27,865 nucleotides of DNA from Chara braunii (taxonomy: Eukaryota; Streptophyta; Charophyceae; Charales; Characeae). Below are positions 18,560 through 27,560 of the stretch, piece by piece. The translations under genes and the position numbers were made by a program. The first letter of the stretch is position 1; every line of letters starts with the position of its first letter. The notes under the pieces are model-generated. The model did no database searches, was not told where the DNA came from, and saw only the letters and a program-made list of their open reading frames with translations. The DNA is taken from positions 259,911 through 287,775 of the forward strand of contig BFEA01000942.1 of assembly GCA_003427395.1 (NCBI GenBank). Direction: 5' to 3'.

Positions 18560-18842
18560 CCGACTGATTTAGTCCCAAAAACCGTGAACGACGACACATT
18601 CCCACCATAGGTGGGAAGAATCTTCTGGTGACCTTTGTGGACAGGCATCACAAAGGACATTGACTTGCATTCCCTTTCCAGCACACCACACAGCAGGAAT
18701 GCAAGAATGGAGATGGAGCCAGTGCAGGCCCCTGATTTTTACTGCCTTTATGTCGAGGATGAGTGAGATATAGACGTGAATCCAGTCGATGTTGATAATT
18801 GAGGTGCTCAGTGAGTTTTGCTTGTTTCACCATGTATTCCAC
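18560..18842 (-). pseudogene. LINE-F C-terminal zinc-binding domain remnant
   Basis: The minus-strand frame 18842-18648 ends CCVVCWKGNASQCPL and a stop. Shifting one base, the text continues CDACPQRSPEDSSHLWWECV, then VVHGFWD (about 18665-18570). The C-x2-C...H-x3-C pattern, followed by an aromatic, matches the zf-RVT domain seen in LINE-A and LINE-G, though the sequence is very diverged. Confidence 0.75.
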
Positions 18843-19082
18843 ACATTGATCCGAAGTGTAGAAGCCTTCGAATTGAGTACCCGAACTTGGGCGAGTACTT
18901 TAATATGCTTACCTTGGTTGGATTTGTTGAATCAGAATTCGTTTGAGATGGTCCAACTTTTCTTGTCTATATCGATTTTCTTGATACGGGGTCCCATTCA
19001 TAATAGGTATGAAAGTGTAGGCACTTTGGTTGTTCTTCCTCTGACTAACTCTTACTTCTTGTAGGTCCGAGTCGAGACGGAT

Positions 19083-20223
19083 TCACGCAAGCTTCTCCTT
19101 AGGTTTGAGGCCTTTTGTCACCAAGATCCAGGTTGGTGCTTCCACTATATCATCGATGAAGATTGTCTTGATATGGGAGAAGACCTTAAGGTCGGCTTTG
19201 GATCTCCACTGTGTATCTGCGTTCCATGGGCCCGAATAACTTTTGAGAAGTATTACCCAGACTAATGGTATCGCATTAAACCACCAGTACATTCAGTACT
19301 ACCTAAATTCATGCCCGTTAACGAGCCATAATTTTAGGAAATGTGTGGGCTACTACAAGAGCACCCAAATTCATCCCACTTGAAATGTTTCTACTCTATT
19401 TTTTTCCACGGCCGATAGCTGGGCCAAGTACTTGTGGTTTAATGACCAACCTACGATTCTCCTCCACTTTGTGTAGCCCATAAAGATTCTCTCCAAGTGA
19501 GTCAACAGACTTTCAGTCCTAAGTTTCCTCCTCCCACAAATGCCCAACTTGTCGTATACCTCTTTGTAACCATTTCCTGGAGAAGTTGCCAGGTTTAATG
19601 GCCACCAAGAATGATAAACCAGTATTACTCGTAATGTGTGATTTCTCAAGGAAGCTTGTGTTGGACTTTACTAGATACTTCAAGCCTTGCCGGGAGCATT
19701 CTACTCCATGCTTTCAGGATAGGTGCTCGTGTGCTAGATTTGGTGTTGAACAGATGAAACAAGAGTGTTTGCCAGACTGTTTGGTCTTTCAGTCCCCAAT
19801 CTTTGTTGAGAAGAGTCCGGGCTAAGGATCTATGGATGGTCTTTTTTGGCAGTCGACACTCTGACACGTCATTTGGCTAGCGTTCTCCATCTCCAGGTCA
19901 AAGATGCTCAGTCTTTCTTTCATCTTCTTCTGAATAAGTTTCCACCACGCCACCTTGTTAAGGCAAAAGATAACAGTGGACTCCCCTTTCCAAATAAACT
20001 TAGTAAGGAGTTGTCTCATGAACTTTGTTGATGCAGAGGAGATGACCCTAATTGACAATATGTACCAGGTTGTTGAGAGTAGCATTTTATTAGCTACTAC
20101 GGCCCCACCAGACAGGGAAAGGTAGAAGCATTTAATCCACTTAGCATAGGCGTCGCTAACTCCGTTTTCTGCTATTGCAGATTGGGTGATTGTACAGTCA
20201 CTAAAGGAGACCATGATCCTCAA
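19083..20223 (-). pseudogene. LINE-F thumb and linker
   Basis: A 133-codon minus frame (20223-19822) carries YAKWIKCFYLSLSGGAVV, NKMLLSTTWY, LTKFIWKGES and LNKVAWWKLIQKKMKERLSI. These parallel the LINE-G thumb text NNAILAMGWYKTAFW, LSAYLWRNDH and LNRVAWKYVAQPKKVGGLGI. Two further frames (19867-19646 and 19649-19371) continue the linker, including RRKLRTESLLTHLERIFMGY. A fourth (19292-19083) is weaker. At least three frameshifts separate them. Confidence 0.8.
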
Positions 20224-20407
20224 ATACCTCTCCGATTATGTATTGGCTATTATCCAGATCCCTAAATCCACTGCTAGTGTTTTTTCGTTTGTTGTGAGAG
20301 CGGTGAATTTGTTCCAACTAACCTTCATATCAGAGGCATTGTCATCCGACCGAGGTGCACCGGTTCAGGGTTGTGAGAGAGGAGACATAATTATCTGAGA
20401 TAGTTGA

Positions 20408-20815
20408 GAAGTCATCTCCAGGAGCAAAGACTTTTCGTTTGTAAGAATTAAGATAGTGAGGCCTTTGTAATTCGGGTGATGACGGATCATGTCAAGGAAG
20501 ATTTCAGCAGGATGATGAAAAGGGAGGGGGTCAGTGGGCACCCCTGCCTGAAAGACCTGGATACAGTGAAGTGGTGGGATATGATACCATTAATAATAAT
20601 CCTTCCTTGCCAGCCATTGTACCGTGCACCCACCCATTTTTTAAGTTAGCACATATCCCCGTGCGTTAGAGCTTCGTAAACAGATTTCATAGGCTTTCTT
20701 AAAGTCAATTAGTACAATGATTGTATTAGATTGGGTAAGGTTGATAAAGTTTATAGCTTGAAATATGACTATCACATGTCCATGACCAATCTTCTTGGCA
20801 GGGTAGCCCACATTC
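20408..20815 (-). pseudogene. LINE-F reverse transcriptase core
   Basis: Minus-strand reading: VGYPAKKIGHGHVIVIFQAI, then IIVLIDFKKAYE (motif A with catalytic Asp), then a stop near 20641. RSFRQGCPLTPSLFII (motif B) follows at about 20563-20519 after a frame change, and a further shift gives AEIFLDMIRHHPNYKGL. Motif C appears as FAPGDDF at about 20431-20408: both Asp are kept, but two residues are inserted compared with the usual FADD. The N-terminal fingers are absent. Confidence 0.8.
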
Positions 20816-21560
20816 GGGACGGGCCGAATGCCTGAACCCGAACGGCTGAACGTACAGGACCCCTTGGGGATGCATTCAACCGTTCGGGCCGAACGCGGAA
20901 AAAAAAAAAAAAAAAAACACGAATTCAAAAAATCTGAAAAAACAATATGTTATAAAAAAAATAAAAATAAAGAACATTTGCCTGAGCATTTTATCCAAAT
21001 TCCTTACCAAATTTGAAATAAAATAAAATTAAAAAAATAAAATATAATAAAAATATATGCGAAAATAAAAAAAGAATTAAAATTAGTGAGTGAGCGAGCA
21101 CATTTTCAACACCGTCATATTTGGCGATTTTTTTTTTTTTTTTGCATAGTCAAATGCCCTGAAAATGTACAGATGTGTACTTTACATAAAACAAATTATT
21201 GTTTTTTCAAAAAATAATAAAACTGTTTAGGCCCCGCAATAAAGTGAAAACAAAAAGTAAAAAGGGAAAAAAAAAAAAATAGTGAGTGGGCAAATACGTT
21301 TTGACACCGCCATTTTGACGATTTTAAATTTTTGTTTAGTTCAGCAAAATGACTTCAAAAACTTTTAGGCATGTACCTCACATCATAGAGAACTCGTAAA
21401 AAAACATTCAGAAAAAAAAAAACTTATTTTTAGGCCCCGAGGTATTTTTTGGCAGGGACCGAATGCCTTTGGGTTCGAACCCCAAACGGGACCCCGAACA
21501 CCCGTACGTACGGAGGTTGGCCCGGGGACCTCCATACATACGGGCTGGCGACCCTGCTTC
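20816..21560. mobile_element. A/T-rich repeat element with CCGAACGG-rich ends (unclassified)
   Basis: The left end (20805-20900) is GC-rich with GAATGCCTGAACCCGAACGG and CAACCGTTCGGGCC, then CGG and about 19 A. The next block (20918-21030) aligns with the repeat at 12334-12440. Two diverged direct units follow (21085-21240 and 21281-21441). The right end (21444-21560) again has GGCAGGGACCGAATGCCT, AACCCCAAACGGG and CGTACGTACGG. The similar ends suggest one composite repeat. There is no coding capacity. Confidence 0.5.
21085..21441. repeat. Two diverged direct repeats, 196 bp apart
   Basis: Both units start AGTGAGTG, then ACACCG.CAT, CGATTTT, TAGT, CAAA(A)TG, and both end TTTTAGGCCCCG-like (TGTTTAGGCCCCG at about 21224 and TTTTTAGGCCCCG at about 21428). 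Identity between them is low but in the same order, so this is an old tandem duplication. Confidence 0.65.
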
Positions 21561-21659
21561 CTGGTACAAATCCAAATTGGTGAGTGGCAACGAGTTTGAT
21601 CATTAGACGGTTAAGTAACAACGATTTCGTCAAAACAAACATATTTTATTTTTTGAACG

Positions 21660-21873
21660 AAATTGAAAATCCAAATCGGGCCTAAATTTGATGAAATTTT
21701 GGGTACGGTGTTTTGAAAATGCCTTACCCCCTCGGTGTATCTGGAAAAATGCCGCGCCCCTTGGATGTATGCGGACTTTGGTTGAGTCCCGATACATTGA
21801 GGGGGTAGGGCATTTTCAGAACGTCATACCCAAAATTTCATCAAATTTTGGCCTCAGTTTGAATTTTCAATTT
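21660..21873. mobile_element. Foldback (MITE-like) element, about 82-bp arms
   Basis: The left arm (21660-21741) and right arm (21791-21873) are imperfect reverse complements over their full length. Shared text: AAATTTGATGAAATTTTGGG, TGAAAATGCC, TACCCCCTC and GTATC. The loop of about 49 bp holds a partial direct copy of the inner left arm (AAAATGCC..CCCC.TGGATGTAT). No transposase is present. I could not define a target-site duplication. Confidence 0.8.
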
Positions 21874-22140
21874 TGTGGAAAAAAAAAGTCAGTTTTGACT
21901 CGTGCTATGTGTCCCCCACAGTCGCTACCGCGGGGTCAATGGCAGCCCATGGTCAGGATCTCAACCACGGACCGTTTGGGTTAGGTCACAACTGCGGGTC
22001 TTTGGGGATTTTTCCCCGCCAAATAAATGGAGGGGGGGGGGGGAATAAAAAATACAACCCCATATTTTTTTTTTCAAACCGCTGATTTTTTGTATTTACT
22101 ACTAAAAAAAAAAAATGTTAAAAAAAAAAACAACACTAAA

Positions 22141-22160
22141 TGTGTGTGTGTGTGTGTGTG
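22141..22160. repeat. (TG)10 microsatellite
   Basis: A perfect TG run. On the plus strand it is read as Cys/Val repeats in the overlapping frame, which is why the true start of that frame must lie further downstream. Confidence 0.95.
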
Positions 22161-22163
22161 TCC

Positions 22164-22747
22164 CACATAATATGACATGTTTGTTGTATGGACGCTCCCT
22201 TAACGACTTTATCCCTCCCCTGCACTGGGAGAGAATCCGACGGAGGATTCTGGCTAAAAAGTCCATTAAACAAACTGTCAATGAATACCGCTGTTCAAAA
22301 GAGATGGATTGGGGCCTTGTTGCAAAAACAATTATAGTAACAGTCACCACGCTCTTGGAAGAGATCAGCAATAGAACAACAGACCAGGGTTCTTCTAAAG
22401 AAAAGAGTATGGTCCGAACCTGTGGCAACAGGAGAGGATTGATCACCAAAGACAATCAATATTGGTCAGAGGTGCTTGTGGAGGAAATAGGGGCCGCCCT
22501 CCACTCCGCTACCCAAAACGGGCAACTGGTTCAAAGCGTACCCCTCGGTCTGCAGACCATACCTTCAGAACTGCTCACACCCACCAGTGACGGTCCTGCT
22601 CACAAGGACAAGCTGGGACTGCTAGCGGTCCGGGTGATGGACCTCCTCGACGAAGAAGAAGGCGACAGTGAACAACAAGATGAACAATCGGGCACCAGTT
22701 CGGACTTAGAATCTGATGTGCCGGATGCAAGGGTCTCTCTAGAGTAG
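22164..22747 (+). pseudogene. Possible LINE-G ORF1 C-terminal part
   Basis: An open frame of about 190 codons after the TG repeat, ending TAG at 22745-22747. It contains an arginine/lysine patch (WERIRRRILAKKSIK), then a long hydrophilic region, and an acidic C-terminus (LLDEEEGDSEQQDEQSG). Position directly before the endonuclease frame fits ORF1 of a LINE. No zinc knuckle or RRM can be seen, and the N-terminal part is missing, so the assignment is inference. A host gene fragment is the alternative. Confidence 0.4.
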
Positions 22748-22807
22748 GTAAACTCCATGCGACGAATGGGGAAGCATACGGGCAATAAATGAACAAAACA
22801 ATGGACT

Positions 22808-24037
22808 GTGCAATTTATCACCCCCTCCCCCTCCACCGCCGCCACAGCCCCCCCTCCACCACATGTCCCGCCCCCCCTCAGGCGCCCCCAGAACTGGGAA
22901 CGGAAGGTTGCCAATGCAGATTTAGAAATCCGGGCGATAAACCTCAATGGACTGGCACAAGCATCACAAGAAAAAAATAATGCAATCTGGAGGATGCTGA
23001 GATCCGAGACCACTGGGGCCTGGCCAGATGTAGTATGTGTACAAAAAACACACCTCACACACTCGTCGGAACACACTGCAAAGGCGAAATAGGTCTCGCC
23101 CTATACATCTTTCTCGGCTCCGGCGAGATCAGGAGCCTCGACTGGAGTAGCTATCTGGTTTCCTCCCTCATCTCGATTGACACCCGTCGCCCATGAGTTT
23201 GACCAACAAGAAGGCCGTTGGGTATATGTGAGGGCAAAGGTGGGGGATGAAGAAATTGCGCTTGTCAATATTTACGACCCGAATGACCCGCTGGACATGG
23301 TGCATTTCCTCCACCGCTTCAGCTAGGAGCTACCTACTGATACACCCCTGGTGGTGGCTGGAAACTTCAACATAACATCGGACCCCATGTTGGACAGACG
23401 ATCTTCTTCTACAATACAAAGTCAAGAACGGGTCCGAGATCGTTGGGCCCCGGATGTGGATATGTTAGCACAACTCATGGCTACTCTGCATTTGAAGGAC
23501 GCCTACAGAACGCTACACCCGACCAAACGAGCATACACCTGCGTGAGATCGAGAGGTGCGTCAGGTACATCCAACTTCGGAATAAATCTTTTTTTGATCT
23601 CTGAAGAACTTCTCGGGGCTCTAACAGTGACAGACATTATGCCTTTTAGTGCATGCAGATCCTTTGATCATCGAAGGATAGTCATGGGTCTGTCCTTTCA
23701 CTACCCTATAGAAAGAGGCCCTAGTTTTTATAAATTCAACTCTTCGCTCCTCAAACTTCCCGCCCTCAAAACCCTGATCAATGATTTCTGGGGGTATTGG
23801 GAATCAGCACGACAACAAACCCCCTCGATGGTGGATTGGTTCAACGACGGTATAGCACAATTGAGAGAGAGAGTTAAAAATATATCCATCAATTATGCAC
23901 AACAGCGCAAAGCCATTTTAGATAGTCTGCTAAATGAGCTGGAGAGTTGGGACCCTAAACTTCAGACTGACCCTCTGGACGACGTGACTACAGATCGTCA
24001 TGGAACATCTGCAGTCCTATCTAGACACACAGGCTGA
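22808..24037 (+). pseudogene. LINE-G APE-type endonuclease and linker
   Basis: One frame from about 22808 to 24037, broken by TAG at 23090-23092 and TAG at 23324-23326. Motifs in order: EIRAINLNGL (start of the endonuclease fold), VVCVQKTHL at about 23033-23056, ALVNIYDPND, VVAGNFN at about 23351-23371, SNFGINLFLIS, and SFDH at 23660-23671. In active enzymes the second and fourth read QE and GDFN, so a catalytic Glu is Lys here (23045-23047) and a catalytic Asp is Asn (23363-23365). No ATG precedes the domain in frame; one at 22789 lies in another frame, before a C-run. Confidence 0.85.
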
Positions 24038-25163
24038 GGCGTGGCGCATCCAGGCAAGAGTGCGACGACAAGACACAGACGACACAATGGTTGAAGCTTT
24101 CTTTAGAAAGGCCAAGGCCAGAGCGAGGCAAGTGACTATCCCCTCACTACGTCATCTTTTCGACCATTCTAAGCCGGATGCAACCAATGCATATGCTATA
24201 GTAGACTACGCAGCCCAGTTCTACCAAAAACTATACACCTCTGAATCAGGCCATTGGAGAGCGCAGCGGTTGACCCTAGCACGTCAACCAATGCTCCAAC
24301 ACCTCCCAACAATATTATCATCCATTCAAAAGGAACAGCTGGAAGAGCCACTAACCACAGACGAGTTGTTGGAGGCCCTGACAACCATGGACGACGAAAA
24401 ATACCCGGGTCTGGATTCATTCCCGAAGGAATTCTGGATTCAGTACTGGGACATCTTCCAAAAATGCATACTCAGATATGTGCAGGCGGTACAGGAGGAG
24501 GGGTCGTTTGGGGGCCTAATCAGTCAAGGGGTGACCACACTGCTCTACAAAAAAGAGGATAAAGCTTACATCAGAAACTACCGACCAATTACGCTCCTCC
24601 CCCTCCCCTATAAAATAGTTTCAAAGGCACTAACAAACCGCCTACTCCCACACATGAACCACCTCATCTTCCAAAACCAAACCGGATTCATGCCACAAAG
24701 AAACATTCAGGATAACGTGCTCCTAGTGAAAAAAAACATCAAATATGCTCGCCAACATCGAAAGAAGGCGGCGGTCCTGTTTATTGACTTTGAGAAGACA
24801 TATGACCATGTGGACTGGGACTTCTTGGATTGTTGCCTGGAGAAAATGAATTTCGGATTGGGATTCATGGCGTGGGTCAACATATTGCACAGATTTGTTG
24901 CCACAAACATTTTGGTCAATGGTCATATGTCTCCCCCATTTGCGCTCCAGCGGTCGGTCCGCCAAGGGGACCCGGTGGCCCCCCTTCTTTTTGTGTTGGT
25001 AATGGAGGCATTGGCTGCAATGATAAGAGTCAACCCTACAATAAAACGCATAGATATCCCAGAATTGCCCCCCCACATGGTCCCGATCACATCTCTATTT
25101 GCAGACGACCAAATGGGATGGACTACACACATCACTAGTGGGGAGAGCGCTGACAATCAATAA
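24000..25163 (+). pseudogene. LINE-G pre-RT linker and reverse transcriptase
   Basis: A frameshift near 23995-24035 moves the reading to this frame, open for 387 codons. It holds the linker (EEPLTTDELLEALTTMDDEK), fingers (VTTLLYKK, NYRPITLLPLPYKIVSKAL), QTGFMPQRNIQDNVLLV, motif A FIDFEKTYDHVDW (24780-24818), motif B RSVRQGDPVAPLLF (about 24951-24992) and motif C LFADD (25095-25109). Directly after FADD an internal deletion joins the thumb out of frame, so this frame ends 18 codons later. LINE-C keeps about 250 bp at the same place. Confidence 0.88.
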
Positions 25164-25971
25164 TGCCATACTAGCTATGGGTTGGTACAAAACAGCATTT
25201 TGGGAGATCCGCAAAAAACAACTCACACACCTCCGCTCAGCGTTGTCAGCCTACCTATGGAGAAACGACCACAATTTAACCAACTGTCTAAATAGGGTGG
25301 CGTGGAAGTACGTGGCTCAACCAAAAAAGGTGGGAGGTCTAGGCATCCTAGATCCGGGGGACGAGATCAAGGCCCTCATATTCAAAGTTGTCATCCGCCT
25401 TCTGCTAACAAATGACGTTCCGTGGCTCCCGCTGACATATATAAAACTGACAAACCTAGCCCCTCCCTCTCACCCAGACGCCCTAGTCCACCCTATGACA
25501 TGGCTAACGAATGGGACTTGGACAATACCAGGCCCACTGCGACATAAGCGGGAAGGAACGGCCCGTAACAATGTTAGGTGGGATCTAAAAAATGCCCCAT
25601 TGTGGGCCAAAATACTGCACCTATGAAGGCAGATGGGGCCCACAAAAAAGTCCCCTCCCCTTAGATGGCAGGAGGTATAGAGACAACCGATTTTCGAAAA
25701 TCCGTGTGCGATGGAAATGGGAAGCCCTTCTCCCTAGCAGCCAACTCTCACTGGCTTACATGAGTGAGGAGTGGTATTTACATGGTGGGAGACCTGTAGG
25801 ATAGCAACAGGGGTGCCTGGAAAACAGCCGAACAACTGCGACCATCCTTGTCACACATAAAGAAACGTCAGGAGAAATTGGACCGAATCCACACGGCGAT
25901 CCCGCCCACATGGGAAATCGCCCTACAAAACCGCCCATCAATCCGCAATCTGGACTTGATCATACGCAGGG
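25105..25971 (+). pseudogene. LINE-G thumb and linker, first copy
   Basis: From the deletion junction the thumb runs in another frame: LHTSLVGRALTINNAILAMG, RSALSAYLWRNDHNLTNCLN, RVAWKYVAQPKKVGGLGILD, LLLTNDVPWLPLTYIKL and WTIPGPLRHK, to a TGA at about 25624. Frame changes follow; RHIKKRQEKLDRIHTAIPPT and WEIALQNRPSIRNLDLIIR are read at 25848-25970. This copy ends where the duplicated RT segment begins, and the last frame runs straight into it. Confidence 0.82.
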
Positions 25972-26868
25972 CGTGGGTCAACATAATGCACAGATTTGCT
26001 GCCACAAACATCTTGGTCAATGGTCATATGTCTCCCCCATTTGCGCTCCAGCGGTCGGTCCGCCAAGGGGACCCGGTGGCCCCCCTTCTTTTTGTGTTGG
26101 TAATGGAGGCATGGACCACAATGATAAGGGTCAACCCTGCAATGGAACGCATAGATATCCCAGAATTGCCCCCCCACATGGTCCCGGTCACATCTCTATT
26201 TGAAGACGACCAAATGAGATGGACTACACACATCACTAGTGGGGAGAGCGCTGACAATCAATAATGCCATACTAGCTATGATTTCGTACAAAACAGCATT
26301 TTGGGAGATCCCCAAAAAACAACTCACACACCTGCGCTCAGCGTTGTCAGCCTACCTATGGAGAAACGACCACAATTTAACCAACTGTCTAAAAAGGGTG
26401 GCGTGGAAGTACGTGGCTCAACCAAAAAAGATGGGAGGTCTAGGCATCCTAGATCCGGGGGACGAGATCAAGACCGTCATGTTCAAAGTTGTCATCCGCC
26501 TTCTACTAACAAATGACGTTCTGTGGCTCCCGCTGACATATATACAACTGACAAACCTGGCCCCTCCCTCTCACCCAGACGCCCCAGTCCACCCTCTGAC
26601 ATGGCTAACGAATGGGACTTGGACAATACCAGGCCCACTGCGACGTAAGCAGGAAGGAACGGCTCGTAACAATGTTAGGTGGGATCTAAAAAACGACCCA
26701 TTGTGGGCCAAAATGTTGCACCTATGGAGGCAGATGGGGCCCACCAAAAAGTCCCCTCCCCTTAGATGGCAGGAGGTATGGAGACAACCGATTTTCGGGA
26801 ACCCGTGTGCGATGGAAATGGGAAGCCCTTCTCCCTGGCAGCCAACTCTCAGTGGCTTACATGAGTGA
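25972..26868 (+). pseudogene. LINE-G second copy of RT motif B-C and thumb
   Basis: The frame 25848-26264 crosses the duplication junction and repeats ATNILVNGHMSPPFALQRSV, motif B and SLFEDD, then ends at the same out-of-frame deletion as copy 1. The thumb continues at 26239-26868 for 209 codons (MGRALTINNAILAMISYKTA, RSALSAYLWRNDHNLTNCLK, PLRWQEVWRQPIFGN) with no stop where copy 1 has one (TGG against TGA near 26726). Copy 2 is therefore better preserved in the thumb. FEDD replaces the conserved FADD. Confidence 0.85.
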
Positions 26869-27560
26869 GGAGTGGTATTTACATGGTGGGAGACCTGTGG
26901 GATAGCAACAGGGGTGCCTGGAAAACAGCCGAACAGCTACGACCATCCTTGTCACACATTAAGAAACGCCAGGAGAAATTGGACCGAATCCACAGCCCAC
27001 GTGGGAAATCGCCCTGCAAAACGGTCCATCAATCCGCAGTCTGGACTTGGTCATACGCAGCGCCAGGAATTCAATACCAATGACTATCTTTAGGATAGGT
27101 CAACGCACCAGTCAAGAGGCGCATGTGCAAGCTTATGTACCAGACATGCCAGGGGCACGGTGCGCGCTGCTGAAAAGGGATATTGTTCAGGACTGCACGC
27201 TCTCAGTCGAAGGATTGACTAGGGTGAGGGTGGTGGCCTCAGACGACAAAGGATACTTTGCCTATGAAATGGCCACACCAGTGTGTGCACTCCCATTCGA
27301 TCTGGACGAATGGGAGTGGAAAGGGAGAGTGCCTACACCGATATGGCAGTACTCGGTGAGACAAGGCTACAAACAGGCGCACACACTGCACATCTCCACA
27401 CTGGTGGTCCAAAAACGGTGGAAAAGGGACTCGCCAGTAGACGACAAGAAACTGCATCGTATCCATTGGGCCACCTATGCACACATCATGGCGACATCCC
27501 ACCGAGCGTTGCAATGGCAGATCACACACCGATGCTTCCGACACCGGCCTGGGTAACTTC
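26865..27560 (+). pseudogene. LINE-G distal linker before the zinc domain
   Basis: Frame 26865-27083 reads RSGIYMVGDLWDSNRGAWKT and SHIKKRQEKLDRIH. Frame 27047-27556 reads AHVQAYVPDMPGARCALLKR, VRVVASDDKGYFAYEMATPV, LPFDLDEWEWKGR and HRALQWQITHRC. The first matches LINE-C near 6470, the second LINE-C at 6700-6940 and LINE-A at about 2560-2590. A one-base loss near 27533 shifts the frame just after ITHRC. Confidence 0.82.

Larger units (their letters stand above)
18073..20815 (-). mobile_element. LINE-F: minus-strand LINE, RT motif A to 3' UTR
   Basis: In minus sense the order is RT motif A (near 20710), motif B (near 20540), motif C (near 20420), thumb (20223-19822), linker (19867-19083), zinc domain (18700-18560) and 3' UTR (about 18140-18073). 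In the 3' UTR, GGACTCGTTTCCAGCAGGTG and CTCCCCACCAA match LINE-A/B. The 5' end meets the A-tract repeat at about 20816. Frameshifts lie between most blocks. It is closest in style to LINE-D. Confidence 0.85.
24871..27061 (+). repeat. Tandem duplication of 1101 bp (RT motif B to linker)
   Basis: Unit 1 is about 24871-25971 and unit 2 about 25972-27061. Both begin CGTGGGTCAACAT and end with TGGACTTG(A/G)TCATACGCAG. The offset is 1101 bp at the start, exactly 367 codons; unit 2 is about 11 bp shorter because of a deletion near 26995. Scattered substitutions distinguish the copies, so this is not a simple assembly duplicate. Unit 2 reads FEDD (26199-26210) where unit 1 reads FADD. Both carry the same deletion after motif C. 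Confidence 0.93.
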
